Of a stretch of DNA of 41,179 nt, positions 33,163-41,179 are shown in pieces. Every line of letters starts with the position of its first letter. The first letter of the stretch is position 1. The notes under the pieces were generated by a model. It searched no databases. It was not told the DNA's origin and saw nothing but the letters and a program-made list of their open reading frames with translations. This DNA comes from Treponema sp. (GTDB taxonomy: Bacteria > Spirochaetota > Spirochaetia > Treponematales > Treponemataceae), in assembly GCA_024682655.1 (NCBI GenBank), contig JAIKYZ010000076.1:1-41179 (forward strand). The letters are read 5' to 3'. The position numbers and the translations under genes were made by a program.

Positions 33163-34835
33163 ATACCACTCCAATCCGCAGGTGCATTATTTTTTCCCAT
33201 TCTTTCAAGGAAAACTTCCGCAACATCAAGTTCACAAGATTTGAATATTTTAACAGCCTTCTTCCAGTCCCCCTGATAATAAGAAGTAAGCCCTTCCTGA
33301 TATGCTTCATATTTTGGAAGTAAATCTTTATCCATTTCTTCGCAATCAAATGGGAAGTAGATTTTTTTACCTTCTGTCTTTCCCTTAACTTGAACTGTAT
33401 CGATTTCGAAAAATCTATATCTTTGTGTTACTTTTTCAACTTCATCTTTGATATATCCAGAAACAATTACCGGCAAATGATAAATACGAGTAAGACCTTC
33501 AAGTCTTGAAGCAGAGTTTACATTGTCACCAATTACTGTATTTGCCATATGTTCATTTGAACCAATATTTCCGTAGAAAACATTTCCACCATCAATTCCA
33601 ACACCTACATCAAGTAAAACGGCCTTAAATATTTTTTCTTCCGATTCTGTAAGGCTTCGATTTTGTTCAATTTCCTCACGCTTTTCTATCATAGAAGCCC
33701 TAAGATTTGCGGTAACATGAGTAATATCCCAGGCAGCAATAACAGCATCCAGAGATTTTGGATTTGGAGAAGTTAATGTTCCGTAAATTGCAAGAATTGC
33801 ATCACCAATAATAGAACCTACAACACCATTATTTCTATGAACTCTGTTGATTACTTTATTGTAGTGAACGTTTAATACGTCAATAATATCGTTACCTAAA
33901 GTTTCTGTACGGTAAGTAAAACTTTTAATGTCAGAGAAAAGCATTGTAAGTTCCTGTTGATTTCCTTCAAGAAGAACTTCCTGTTCTGAATAGGCTTTTG
34001 CCACAACGTCTTTAGAAACAAATTTCTGGAATGTGTGTAAAAGATTATTTACCGAAGACGACAGGGAATTGAAAGATGCCGCCATATAAGTAATGTCATC
34101 ATTTGTTGCTTTTGATAAATCAATAAGTCCAAGCTGTTTCTTTTTCTGCATATCAAACAAGTCTTGGGTAAAGGCATGAACCTGGGCAAATTCCTTATCA
34201 ATAATGATATAACCTATAAATACAAATAAAATTGTAAGACAAAGAATAATAATACTTGTAAAGGAGAAGACTCTTCTTGTATTAGCTGAAATATCTGAAC
34301 GTTTTTCGGCTCTTACAAGATACATATTCCAGTCTGGGTGCCATTTATAAACACCAAAATATTCTCCGTCCAAAAGTTTAAAAGAAATTGAACCTTCTTT
34401 GATATCTTCTTTATATTTTGAATTTAATTCCGCTAAAGCCTCTTTGTCACTAAAATTTGAAATAGCCATTTCTTCGCCGTTACAAGAAAGAATTGCTATT
34501 TTTCCACTTATATCAAATCCCATTGCAATACTGTGGGGATTTTCAAAACCGGAAGAGGCAACTTCTTTCATAACCCTAAAGGCTTCTGAACGATTGTCTG
34601 AATAAGTATAAATTTGATATTGGTTGGAAGAATTTGTGTACAATTCCTTTAATTGAGCAACCATAATCGTATTTGAAAGATTAATAATCTGACGCTGTGA
34701 TAACTGCAAAGAAATAAAATTAGTGGCAAAGTTAGACAGCAGGATTAAAAAGATTGCAATTAAAAGAATTTTCAGGCCAAGGGGTATTACTTTTGTTTTT
34801 CCAACTTTTTTTAATAGAGTAAAACGTTTTAACAA
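33141..34835 (-). CDS. Membrane-bound class III adenylate cyclase
   Basis: A 564-residue sensor enzyme that would make cyclic AMP from ATP. One membrane helix (about 22-42), an extracytoplasmic domain of about 145 residues that looks like a single Cache-type sensor (GEYFGVYKWHPDWNMYLV), a second helix (about 191-213), a HAMP-like linker, then the catalytic domain from about 290. Metal-binding Asp302 (MLFSDIKSF) and Asp345 (IIGDAILAIYG) are present, as is TVIGDNVNSASRLEGLTR. A TPR-like helical pair ends the protein (about 505-545). The start is a TTG at 34835 with GGAG 11 bases upstream. It is first in an operon with three further genes. Specificity for ATP rather than GTP is inferred from similarity. 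Confidence 0.9.
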   Translation of the reverse strand: MLKRFTLLKKVGKTKVIPLGLKILLIAIFLILLSNFATNFISLQLSQRQIINLSNTIMVAQLKELYTNSSNQYQIYTYSDNRSEAFRVMKEVASSGFENPHSIAMGFDISGKIAILSCNGEEMAISNFSDKEALAELNSKYKEDIKEGSISFKLLDGEYFGVYKWHPDWNMYLVRAEKRSDISANTRRVFSFTSIIILCLTILFVFIGYIIIDKEFAQVHAFTQDLFDMQKKKQLGLIDLSKATNDDITYMAASFNSLSSSVNNLLHTFQKFVSKDVVAKAYSEQEVLLEGNQQELTMLFSDIKSFTYRTETLGNDIIDVLNVHYNKVINRVHRNNGVVGSIIGDAILAIYGTLTSPNPKSLDAVIAAWDITHVTANLRASMIEKREEIEQNRSLTESEEKIFKAVLLDVGVGIDGGNVFYGNIGSNEHMANTVIGDNVNSASRLEGLTRIYHLPVIVSGYIKDEVEKVTQRYRFFEIDTVQVKGKTEGKKIYFPFDCEEMDKDLLPKYEAYQEGLTSYYQGDWKKAVKIFKSCELDVAEVFLERMGKNNAPADWSGIWTMTTK

Positions 34836-34874
34836 TTTAACTACACTCCACTTTTTTATGATAAATCATTTATT

Positions 34875-34897
34875 AAAAATTCTCAATGTTTTATAAT
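34875..34897 (+). promoter_or_regulatory. Candidate promoter of murJ
   Basis: TTTATT (about 34869-34874), 17-base spacer, TATAAT (about 34892-34897). The murJ ATG is about 30 bases further on. The -35 match is weak. Confidence 0.45.
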
Positions 34898-34927
34898 ACT
34901 TATAATAAGTAGAAATTGGAGTTTTTT

Positions 34928-36649
34928 ATGGCTACAGAAAATGAAGAAAGTAAAAAATCACTGGTAAAATCAGGTTTTGTACTTTCAATAATGACCTTTG
35001 CATCAAGAATAATGGGCTTAATTAGGGAAATGACTAAGGCTTCTTTCTTAGGAACCGGTATGTACGCCGATGCCTTTTCCACCGCCTTTATGCTCCCTAA
35101 CCTCTTTCGCCGCCTTTTTGCAGAAAATGCAGTTTCGGTAGCTTTTATTCCAACATTTAAATCTTACACTTCAAAAGGTGATTCTCTTGAAGCAAAAAAA
35201 GAAACTCAGGAATTTTTAAATGCAACTTTTACCCTGGTAACTTTTCTTACAACTTGTGTAGTTTTGATTTGTATCCTGGCCGCCCCTTTGATTTCCCTGA
35301 TTTTCTGTAAAAAACCAATCGACCCGGATAATATTGGCTGGGCGGTTCAGACAAGAATCTGGCTTTCGCAACATATTCCTTTTATTAAAGAGCCTGTAAT
35401 TCCAAGCCAAGCAGACTACAGTCAACTTTTACAAAACTGGTCCTTGAATAAAGGGGAAATTACAATTTTAACCAGAATAATGTTCCCTTATTTAATTTTG
35501 ATTTCGATTGCGGCTCTTTTCCAGGGAATATTAAACGGCTGTAAGATTTTTGCTCCTTCGGGATTTACTCCTGTTCTTTTTAACGGGGCTGTTGTTTTGG
35601 GTACTTATATTCTTGCACCTCACACAGAAAATCCAGCAAGGGCCATGGCATTGGGAACTCTTGCCGGTGGATTTATTCAAGCCCTCTTCCAATTTCCTTT
35701 TTTACGAAAAACTGGCTGGAAAGTTTGTTTTACTTCCCTAAAAAAGACTTTTACAAATCCGGGAACTAAAAAAGTAATTGCTTTGATTGGCCCTACAATT
35801 ATAGGTATGGCTGCCTACCAGTTAAATGATTTAGTTTCTACTTCTATGGCAAGTCGTGCAGGCCAGGGTATAGTTTCAAGTCTTTCTTACAGTCTTAGAT
35901 TACAGGAATTAATTTTAGGAATCTTTGCGGTTTCTATTGGAACTGTAATTTTGCCAGATTTGAGTGGTCTTGCGGCTCAAAAAAAATGGGAAGACTTTAA
36001 TAAAATGCTGGTTCAGGCAATAAAAATTATAATTGTGATTACAATTCCAGTAACATTCTATTCGCTAATCTGCGGAAAAGAATTAATTTCCCTGGTTTAT
36101 ATGAATAAAAAGTTTGATGCCCAGTCGGTAAAATTAACTTTAGGTGCTTTTAGATTCCATATTGCGGGATTATTTTTTATTGCTGTAAACAGAATCATCG
36201 CTCCAGCCTTCTATGCCCAGGAAAATTCTAAACTTCCAACTATGGCCGGAATCTTAAGTTTTGCTTCGAATATTCTTCTGGTTTTACTTTTAGTTGGCCC
36301 TATGAGTGGAAATGGAATTGCTCTTGCTTTGAGCCTTGCAAGCGGGGTAAATACTTTATTCCTTATAATTTTTATGAAGAAGATGAATTCTTTTGATGTA
36401 AAGAAAATCTTAAAAGAATCCTCTTTATACATTATTAAAATTTTGATTTTTTCTCTTATTGCTTCTATTCCAACTTATTTTTTCAGAAGATTTTTAGTAG
36501 ATACTTTTGCCTCTTACGGAAGATTAATTTCTCAGGGCTTACCAGTTATTTTATCTTCAATTCTCTTCTTTATTGTAGGAGCTGGACAACTGATTATAAC
36601 TAAAGATCCAATAGTTATGGTAATTATCAGAAAATTCAAAAGAAAATAA
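34928..36649 (+). CDS. murJ: Lipid II flippase MurJ (MviN)
   Basis: A 573-residue polytopic inner-membrane protein that moves lipid II across the membrane for peptidoglycan synthesis. The ATG at 34928 has TTGGAG 6 bases upstream; the frame is open from a TTG at 34916. Family motifs: SIMTFASRIMGLIREMTKAS (about 20-39), YADAFSTAFMLPNLFRRLFAENA (about 47-69, with the conserved Arg residues), SVAFIPTFKSY, FPYLILISIAALFQGILN and SMASRAGQGIVSSLSYS. About fourteen membrane helices fit the length. An insertion of about 60 residues between the early helices (EVQTRIWLSQHIPFIKEPV region) is longer than in E. coli MurJ. It is divergent from the cyclase operon. Confidence 0.94.
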   Translation: MATENEESKKSLVKSGFVLSIMTFASRIMGLIREMTKASFLGTGMYADAFSTAFMLPNLFRRLFAENAVSVAFIPTFKSYTSKGDSLEAKKETQEFLNATFTLVTFLTTCVVLICILAAPLISLIFCKKPIDPDNIGWAVQTRIWLSQHIPFIKEPVIPSQADYSQLLQNWSLNKGEITILTRIMFPYLILISIAALFQGILNGCKIFAPSGFTPVLFNGAVVLGTYILAPHTENPARAMALGTLAGGFIQALFQFPFLRKTGWKVCFTSLKKTFTNPGTKKVIALIGPTIIGMAAYQLNDLVSTSMASRAGQGIVSSLSYSLRLQELILGIFAVSIGTVILPDLSGLAAQKKWEDFNKMLVQAIKIIIVITIPVTFYSLICGKELISLVYMNKKFDAQSVKLTLGAFRFHIAGLFFIAVNRIIAPAFYAQENSKLPTMAGILSFASNILLVLLLVGPMSGNGIALALSLASGVNTLFLIIFMKKMNSFDVKKILKESSLYIIKILIFSLIASIPTYFFRRFLVDTFASYGRLISQGLPVILSSILFFIVGAGQLIITKDPIVMVIIRKFKRK

Positions 36650-36652
36650 AAA

Positions 36653-36690
36653 AAAGGCCGTCTAGTAAAAAAATATTAGACAGCCTAAAT
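36653..36690. terminator. Terminator between convergent murJ and secreted acidic protein gene
   Basis: On the minus strand GGCTGTCTA pairs with TAGACGGCC (about 36657-36665, 36677-36685) with one mismatch, followed by eight T. It serves the minus-strand gene best and can also slow murJ transcription. Confidence 0.75.
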
Positions 36691-36712
36691 GATTTAGCTT
36701 TCAATTTGTTTT

Positions 36713-38533
36713 CTACCAGGCAAATCCAATTCCCAGTGAGAAATTGTGTAAGAAGGAAAGTGGAATATCCAGATCCTGACCGGAAGCAATTTTTTCCATT
36801 CTGGCCTCTTTGTTTAAATACTGAATTAAATCCATATTACAATTGTAGCTGTAATTTACATTCAAACAAATCACTTTGGCCAGAATAAAATCACAGCCAA
36901 TTCCAGCCTTTGCCAGGCCCCTGTAATCGGTGTAATAATCTGCTCCAAGTAAAATATAAGGTCGTAAAATCTGTCCAATTTTTACATTCATTCCACCATT
37001 AAGTCCTGCATTAAAGACCATATTTTCTTTTGAAACAGGGAATAAAAGACCAAAATCAGCCCCCATAAATCCAAATTTTCCTAGTCCCAGAGTTAAATCT
37101 GCCTGAAGATGATCAATTCCAAATTCTGGATTATTAAAATCTTCAAAATCGTTTACAGAAATTAGAAGGGAACCTCTTCCTTTTTGAATTACAGGATCTT
37201 TTCCGTAAGTTTTTGCAGAAACATCTGGATCTGAATAAAGTTTAACTCCTAATTTCCTTTCCTTGGCTTTTTGTTCTTTTTCCAGGATATTTATTGTTTT
37301 TTCCTTTTCTTTAGCAATTGTCTTTTGGTCGCGAACTTCTATTGCAGGAAATCTTGTAAAAAGCTTTGGAGAAATTAAATCAATTTTCTTAATTACTTTC
37401 TGGCGGGAATTTTCAATTTTAAGGATTTCTATTTTAAGAGGAATAAATCTATATTCTGAAGGCTGCTGCCAATGAATTAACTTGTAGGAAAGTTTTGCGT
37501 AGAGGACAGGAACATCTTCCCTAAAAAGAGAATCGTAAAGATTTACTGTGTCTTTATAAGCTTTGACCTCTTCTTCTTTCATTTTTGATAAATCTTTTAA
37601 TTTTTTTCCGGTAACTTCTGAATAAGTTAAATCAAGAGTCTCTTTTATAAGGCCTTCTACCTCTAAAAGATTTGCTTCAATATTTACAGTCCACTTTCCA
37701 TTTTTTCCATCGTAAGGGCCAGCTTTAATTGTAAGTCCGTCTACAAAAGAAGTTGTTTTATAATTAAATTTTTCCAGAACAAAATAAATCTTTTTTAAGC
37801 CCGAAAGATTATCTTTTTCATCATTTTTTAACTGGGCCTGCATTGTATCAAGGTAAAGTTTTTTATCTGCCTCTGTGGCATCAATAATTTCCTGGGCCTT
37901 AATTTTACGTCTTTCGATTGAACTCTTTGTTTGAGTTCCAAATTCATCTGTTTCGACTGTTGTTAATGGCGCATTTATAATTTGATCTACCTGAGAGTCT
38001 CTTTCTAAATCTTTGGCAGCAAAATATGTATCAATCTGGCCCTGAACATCCTTTCTGTGATTATCGATTTCGGCTTTTAGACTTTCAATAATTGTAATAA
38101 GTTCAGAAGGATCCAAATAATCTTCCAAATCTTCCTGATTTTCTGTGATATAAGAATTAATTTCTTCCTTTTTTTGATTAAGAAGGGCCTGGAATTCTAA
38201 TTCTTCTGGGGTTAGCAGGCCTTTTGTAACTTCTACTTTTATGTTTTCTTCAGCAGCCGGGATTTCAAGTGACTCTGAAGATTCTTCTGCAGCAGCACTT
38301 TCCTCTTCCTCTGGGATTTCTACTGATTCTGGAATTTCTTCTTCAGTAAGCTCTGTAGAGTCTGAAATTTCTACTGTCTCTGGGATTTCTACTTCTGAAG
38401 ATTCTTCTATTTCCTGTATCTGACTTTCTGCAAGTTCTGGACTTTCTGACGATTCCGGGCTTTCTTCCACTTCCTGAGAAAAGATAAAGTTTGTAAAAGT
38501 TAATAAAGCTAAGATAAAAATAAACTTTTTCAT
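36713..38533 (-). CDS. Secreted acidic coiled-coil protein with a beta-rich, possibly outer-membrane, C-terminus
   Basis: About 606 residues from the ATG at 38533, which has AAGGGG 6 bases upstream (an ATG two codons earlier touches that site). Residues 1-20 form a signal peptide (MKKFIFILALLTFTNFIFSQ). Residues about 20-105 are extremely Glu/Ser-rich and repetitive (EIPE, ESSE). A helical region follows to about 430, with a Lys/Glu coiled coil near 405-430. The last 150 residues alternate polar and hydrophobic residues with many Gly and Tyr, and the chain ends in Trp, as outer-membrane beta-barrel proteins do; the barrel would be small, about eight strands. No family is recognised. The gene stands alone between convergent murJ and a divergent peptidase. 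Confidence 0.78.
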   Translation of the reverse strand: MKKFIFILALLTFTNFIFSQEVEESPESSESPELAESQIQEIEESSEVEIPETVEISDSTELTEEEIPESVEIPEEEESAAAEESSESLEIPAAEENIKVEVTKGLLTPEELEFQALLNQKKEEINSYITENQEDLEDYLDPSELITIIESLKAEIDNHRKDVQGQIDTYFAAKDLERDSQVDQIINAPLTTVETDEFGTQTKSSIERRKIKAQEIIDATEADKKLYLDTMQAQLKNDEKDNLSGLKKIYFVLEKFNYKTTSFVDGLTIKAGPYDGKNGKWTVNIEANLLEVEGLIKETLDLTYSEVTGKKLKDLSKMKEEEVKAYKDTVNLYDSLFREDVPVLYAKLSYKLIHWQQPSEYRFIPLKIEILKIENSRQKVIKKIDLISPKLFTRFPAIEVRDQKTIAKEKEKTINILEKEQKAKERKLGVKLYSDPDVSAKTYGKDPVIQKGRGSLLISVNDFEDFNNPEFGIDHLQADLTLGLGKFGFMGADFGLLFPVSKENMVFNAGLNGGMNVKIGQILRPYILLGADYYTDYRGLAKAGIGCDFILAKVICLNVNYSYNCNMDLIQYLNKEARMEKIASGQDLDIPLSFLHNFSLGIGFAW

Positions 38534-38661
38534 ACACATCCCCTTTTTTATTAAAACCTTATTATAACATCATATTCAAAGTCGGCCAAAAAAAAATAGT
38601 TTTAATAAGTATTTTTTTAATCTTAATTGTAAATCTAAATAAAGTTTATTATCTTAAAAGT

Positions 38662-39807
38662 ATGAAAGATTATACTAAAGAAGAATTGAAAAACATTTTT
38701 AAAGAAAGAGTTGCTCATTTATCAATAGAGGCCTGTTCAGAAGAAACTGATGCCATTGTTTTTATAGACAGTGAAGAACACAGAGATCCAAGTATCAGAT
38801 ATTATTGTGGACATACTTCAGATGCTATCCTTGTAATTTTTAAGGATTCTTACACTATTTTAATAGCCTGGGATGAAAATCTTGCAAAACAAAATGCAAT
38901 TGCAGACAAGATTATTCCTTATTCCCGCTATAAAAATAATCCTTACGAAGCTGTAAGAGCCGCTTTGAATTCTTATAAACCGGTAAAAGTGAACAAAGTA
39001 GAACTTCCACCTTATCTTACCTACCCTGAATATTTAAAATTTGTAGATAAGTTGAATGCCTACCACTGCCGCTGTATTGAAGACGGTTTATATAATTTCT
39101 CTGTTAAACAAAGACTTCAGAAAGATGAATACGAAATTGAATGTACAAAAGAAGCCGCAAGAATTGGAGATATTATAATAAATCAGATTGAAGAAAAAAT
39201 TAAAAATGGGGAAATTAAAACAGAAAGCGACGTTGCCCTTTTAATTGAAAGAGTTTGCCGAGATTATGGCTGTGAAAGGACTGGATTTGACACTCTGGCA
39301 GCAGGTCCAAGCAGAAGCTTTGCAATTCACGCCTTCCCAGGCTATACAAATGCGGCTTGGCCAGCTCAGGGACTTTCAATTTTAGATTTTGGAGTAGTTT
39401 ACAAGGGTTACACAAGCGATACTACTGTAACTGTAGCAAAAGGACCTTTAAGTAAAGAGCAGGAAGAGCAGTTAAATCTGGTAGAAAAAGCTTACCAGGC
39501 CAGTCTTGATTTATACAGCCCTGAACATACAATTTACGAAGCTGCAAAAATGACAGATTTAATATTTGCCGAAGCCAAAAGAAAAATGCCCCACTCTTTG
39601 GGTCATGGAATTGGACTGCAGATTCATGAAGGGCCAAGAATCAGCTTAAAAGTAGACCAGAAAGAAAAATTCTTACCTGGTATGATTGTTACCTGTGAAC
39701 CTGGTTTGTACGATCCAGAAATTGGTGGCTGCCGACTGGAAAATGATGTCCTTATAACAGAAAATGGTCATGAAGTTATAAGTCATTCTAAAATCATAAG
39801 AATATAA
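38662..39807 (+). CDS. Xaa-Pro aminopeptidase family protein (M24B)
   Basis: A 381-residue metallopeptidase that would release N-terminal residues before proline or split Xaa-Pro dipeptides. An N-terminal creatinase-like domain (to about 130) precedes the pita-bread catalytic domain. All five metal ligands are visible: Asp242 (SILDFG), Asp253 (TSDTT), His315 (LGHGIGLQIHEGP), Glu346 (TCEPGLY) and Glu360 (RLEND). His223 (AIHAFPGY) matches the conserved substrate-site His. No signal peptide, so it is cytoplasmic, consistent with a role in digesting imported peptides. There is no Shine-Dalgarno sequence; TATTAT lies 9 bases before the ATG. It is followed by a terminator. Aminopeptidase versus prolidase activity cannot be told. 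Confidence 0.92.
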   Translation: MKDYTKEELKNIFKERVAHLSIEACSEETDAIVFIDSEEHRDPSIRYYCGHTSDAILVIFKDSYTILIAWDENLAKQNAIADKIIPYSRYKNNPYEAVRAALNSYKPVKVNKVELPPYLTYPEYLKFVDKLNAYHCRCIEDGLYNFSVKQRLQKDEYEIECTKEAARIGDIIINQIEEKIKNGEIKTESDVALLIERVCRDYGCERTGFDTLAAGPSRSFAIHAFPGYTNAAWPAQGLSILDFGVVYKGYTSDTTVTVAKGPLSKEQEEQLNLVEKAYQASLDLYSPEHTIYEAAKMTDLIFAEAKRKMPHSLGHGIGLQIHEGPRISLKVDQKEKFLPGMIVTCEPGLYDPEIGGCRLENDVLITENGHEVISHSKIIRI

Positions 39808-39811
39808 ATAT

Positions 39812-39868
39812 AAAAAAAGGTCTTCTAAGAGGATTTTTGATTTTCCCCCTGGAAGACCTTATTTATTT
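39812..39868. terminator. Bidirectional terminator between the peptidase and the Glu-rich repeat protein
   Basis: AAGGTCTTC (about 39817-39825) pairs with GAAGACCTT (about 39852-39860), with a loop of about 26 bases. An A-run precedes it and a T-rich tract follows. Confidence 0.75.
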
Positions 39869-39888
39869 AACTTAGTTTTGAATATTTC

Positions 39889-41179
39889 TTAAGAAAAAAT
39901 CTGACTTTTCTGATCTACTAATTCAATTCTTTCCAAAATATTATCTGCACTTGCCTTCATTGCTTCTGAAAGGGCTTTATCTTCAAGTTCTCCAGACATA
40001 GACTTCATGATTTTGATTACTTTTCGGACAAGTTCATTATTCAACTCGTCTTCGGATTTTTTCATCAACTGAGAATCGTAAGCCTCGCCTAAAATTCCAG
40101 ATTTAATCAAAGACTGGGCAGTAATTAAAAGTCCTGGTTTTCCAGAAAGTTTTGAAATAATATAATCAATTACCATGCGATTTCTGCAGGACTGGAAAGT
40201 GTCTTTTTCTGATTCTGGCAGGAAGTCGCAAAGTAAGCGAAGTTTTTTAAACATTTCGATTTTGTCGGCATTTGTTGAGGCGGCATCATCATCACTCAAG
40301 ATTCTTTCAATTTTTTCCAGCATATCCTGGGTTGTAAGAGCAGTAACTTTTTGGGCAAGATTTTCTTCGGCTGGGATTTCCTCTTTCTGGGCTTCAATTT
40401 CTTCCTCGGCTGGAGTTTCCTCTTCCTGGGCTTCAATTTCCTCTTCCTGAGGATTATCTTCTGTAACTTCTTCTATATCCTGTAAAATTTCTTCTACAGT
40501 TGGAAATGGAAAGTCTTCAAGAATATTTTCCTTATCTGCTTCAATTTCCTCTTGGACAGGGATTTCTTCTTCCTGGGCTACAGTTTCTTCTTCGGCTGGG
40601 ATTTCTTCATCGCCAAGGATTTCATCTACCAGAGGGAATTCTTCTTCCTCAACTTCAATTTCCTCTTGGACAGGGATTTCTTCTTCCTGGGCTACAGTTT
40701 CTTCTTCGGCTGGGATTTCTTCATCGCCAAGAATTTCATCTACCAGAGGGAATTCTTCTTCCTCAGCTTCAATTTCCTCTTCGGCTGGGAATTCTTCTTC
40801 CTCAACTTCAATTTCCTCTTCGGCTGGGATCTCTTCTTCCTCAGTTTCAGTTTCCTCTTCGGCTGGGATTTCTTCTTCCTCGGCTACAGTTTCTTCTTCG
40901 GCTGGGATTTCCTCTTCCTCAGCTTCAATTTCCTCTTCGGCTGGGATTTCTTCTTCCTGGACTACAGTTTCTTCTGTGTCGTCTGCCAGCAGGGCATCCA
41001 TATCAGGACTTTCTTCTTCCACAGCAAAATCTTCTTCAGATAAAACTTCCTCCTGGGCCTTTGGTTCAACATAGAGTTCTTCAGGTCTTTCCATAAGACT
41101 TTCCAGTTCCCTATCCTGTTCCCTCATTTTCTGAGCCTGCATATTCTGGATATTTTCCATAGCATTTCTTAAGGCTTCT
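39889..41179 (-). CDS. Glu-rich tandem-repeat protein, N-terminus not in window
   Basis: At least 429 residues. An ATG at 41160 exists but has no ribosome-binding site, and the frame stays open for six more codons to the window edge (EALRNA before the Met), so the gene probably starts further out. Residues about 50-270 (counted from that Met) are built of Glu-rich repeats of the type EEEIPAEEEIE, in which a 38-residue unit is duplicated nearly exactly. The last 150 residues are an ordinary helical domain (LEKIERILSDDDAASTNADK onwards) of unknown family. No signal peptide or membrane segment is visible. The repeat region must be very acidic. The role is unknown; the repeats probably vary between strains. 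Confidence 0.75.
   Translation of the reverse strand, partial: EALRNAMENIQNMQAQKMREQDRELESLMERPEELYVEPKAQEEVLSEEDFAVEEESPDMDALLADDTEETVVQEEEIPAEEEIEAEEEEIPAEEETVAEEEEIPAEEETETEEEEIPAEEEIEVEEEEFPAEEEIEAEEEEFPLVDEILGDEEIPAEEETVAQEEEIPVQEEIEVEEEEFPLVDEILGDEEIPAEEETVAQEEEIPVQEEIEADKENILEDFPFPTVEEILQDIEEVTEDNPQEEEIEAQEEETPAEEEIEAQKEEIPAEENLAQKVTALTTQDMLEKIERILSDDDAASTNADKIEMFKKLRLLCDFLPESEKDTFQSCRNRMVIDYIISKLSGKPGLLITAQSLIKSGILGEAYDSQLMKKSEDELNNELVRKVIKIMKSMSGELEDKALSEAMKASADNILERIELVDQKSQIFS
40545..40790 (-). repeat. Two tandem copies of a 114-base coding repeat within the Glu-rich gene
   Basis: The motif GACAGGGATTTC recurs at 40555 and 40669, exactly 114 bases (38 codons) apart, and the sequence between is copied with very few changes (for example CCAAGGATTTC and CCAAGAATTTC). 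The encoded unit includes FPLVDEILGDEEIPAEEE. The spacing keeps the reading frame. Shorter 30-36 base EEIPAEEE repeats extend to about 40980. Confidence 0.85.

Noticed and set aside
40500-41096. Long plus-strand open frames (198 and 163 codons) opposite the Glu-rich gene
   Set aside because: They are the antisense of Glu codon repeats, which lack stop codons by composition; products are implausible Phe/Leu-rich repeats.
1-41179. CRISPR array, prophage, integron or rRNA
   Set aside because: No regularly spaced direct repeats, phage structural genes, integrase or rRNA sequences were seen on either strand.

Overview
The window looks like chromosome of a fermentative spirochaete, most likely a gut or rumen Treponema. 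This rests on low GC with strong A/T bias at third codon positions, an unusual mix of carbohydrate-degrading enzymes with acetate kinase and indolepyruvate:ferredoxin oxidoreductase, a Lys-containing 6-phosphofructokinase of the kind seen in spirochaetes, class III adenylate cyclase and HD-GYP signalling, and secreted Glu-rich proteins of unknown function. No species call is possible from the sequence alone. No phage, insertion sequence with transposase, CRISPR array or rRNA was seen.

Layout. 1-2.8 kb: start of a membrane protein leaving the left edge, then iorB and iorA (operon on the minus strand). 2.98-6.66 kb: a plus-strand pair for a GH3 glycosidase and a GPH-family sugar symporter. 6.67-6.79 kb: a palindromic repeat (element C). 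6.8-9.9 kb: acyl-CoA synthetase and a membrane HD-GYP protein (minus). 10.1-12.8 kb: a double-receiver regulator, repeat element A, a PHP-family histidinol phosphatase, and a DksA-like zinc-finger protein. 12.8-14.8 kb: infA, a 35-codon small ORF, a terminator, repeat element B, tyrS. 14.8-20.4 kb (all minus): a small membrane protein, a DnaJ-domain membrane protein, a GH115 alpha-glucuronidase, 6-phosphofructokinase. 20.5-22.1 kb: tRNA-Leu(TAA) and murD. 22.2-28.4 kb (all minus): leuA with a leader-peptide attenuator, argD with ARG-box-like operators, a sodium-dependent symporter, repeat element D, acetate kinase. 28.5-34.8 kb: a four-gene minus-strand operon that begins with a membrane adenylate cyclase and ends with a periplasmic peptide-binding protein. 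34.9-41.2 kb: murJ, a secreted acidic protein with a beta-rich C-terminus, a Xaa-Pro peptidase, and a Glu-rich repeat protein running off the right edge.

How it fits together. GH3, the symporter and GH115 would take up and trim xylan-type oligosaccharides; phosphofructokinase and acetate kinase carry the sugar to acetate and ATP; IorAB and the acyl-CoA ligase handle amino-acid-derived aryl or acyl acids. leuA, argD and the histidinol phosphatase show that amino acids are also made, with two of these genes carrying readable control elements.

The most notable signals are (1) a complete ribosome-mediated attenuator ahead of leuA: a 15-residue peptide with four consecutive CTA Leu codons, an antiterminator and a terminator, apparently leaderless; (2) two families of dispersed palindromic repeats, one with a conserved loop and variable stem (elements C and D), one with a conserved hairpin followed by a second palindrome whose sequence differs but whose pairing is kept (elements A and B); (3) the adenylate cyclase operon with two proteins of unknown function; (4) a Tyr-rich small ORF plus terminator ahead of tyrS; and (5) several genes whose -10 box sits 6-7 bases before the ATG with no Shine-Dalgarno sequence.
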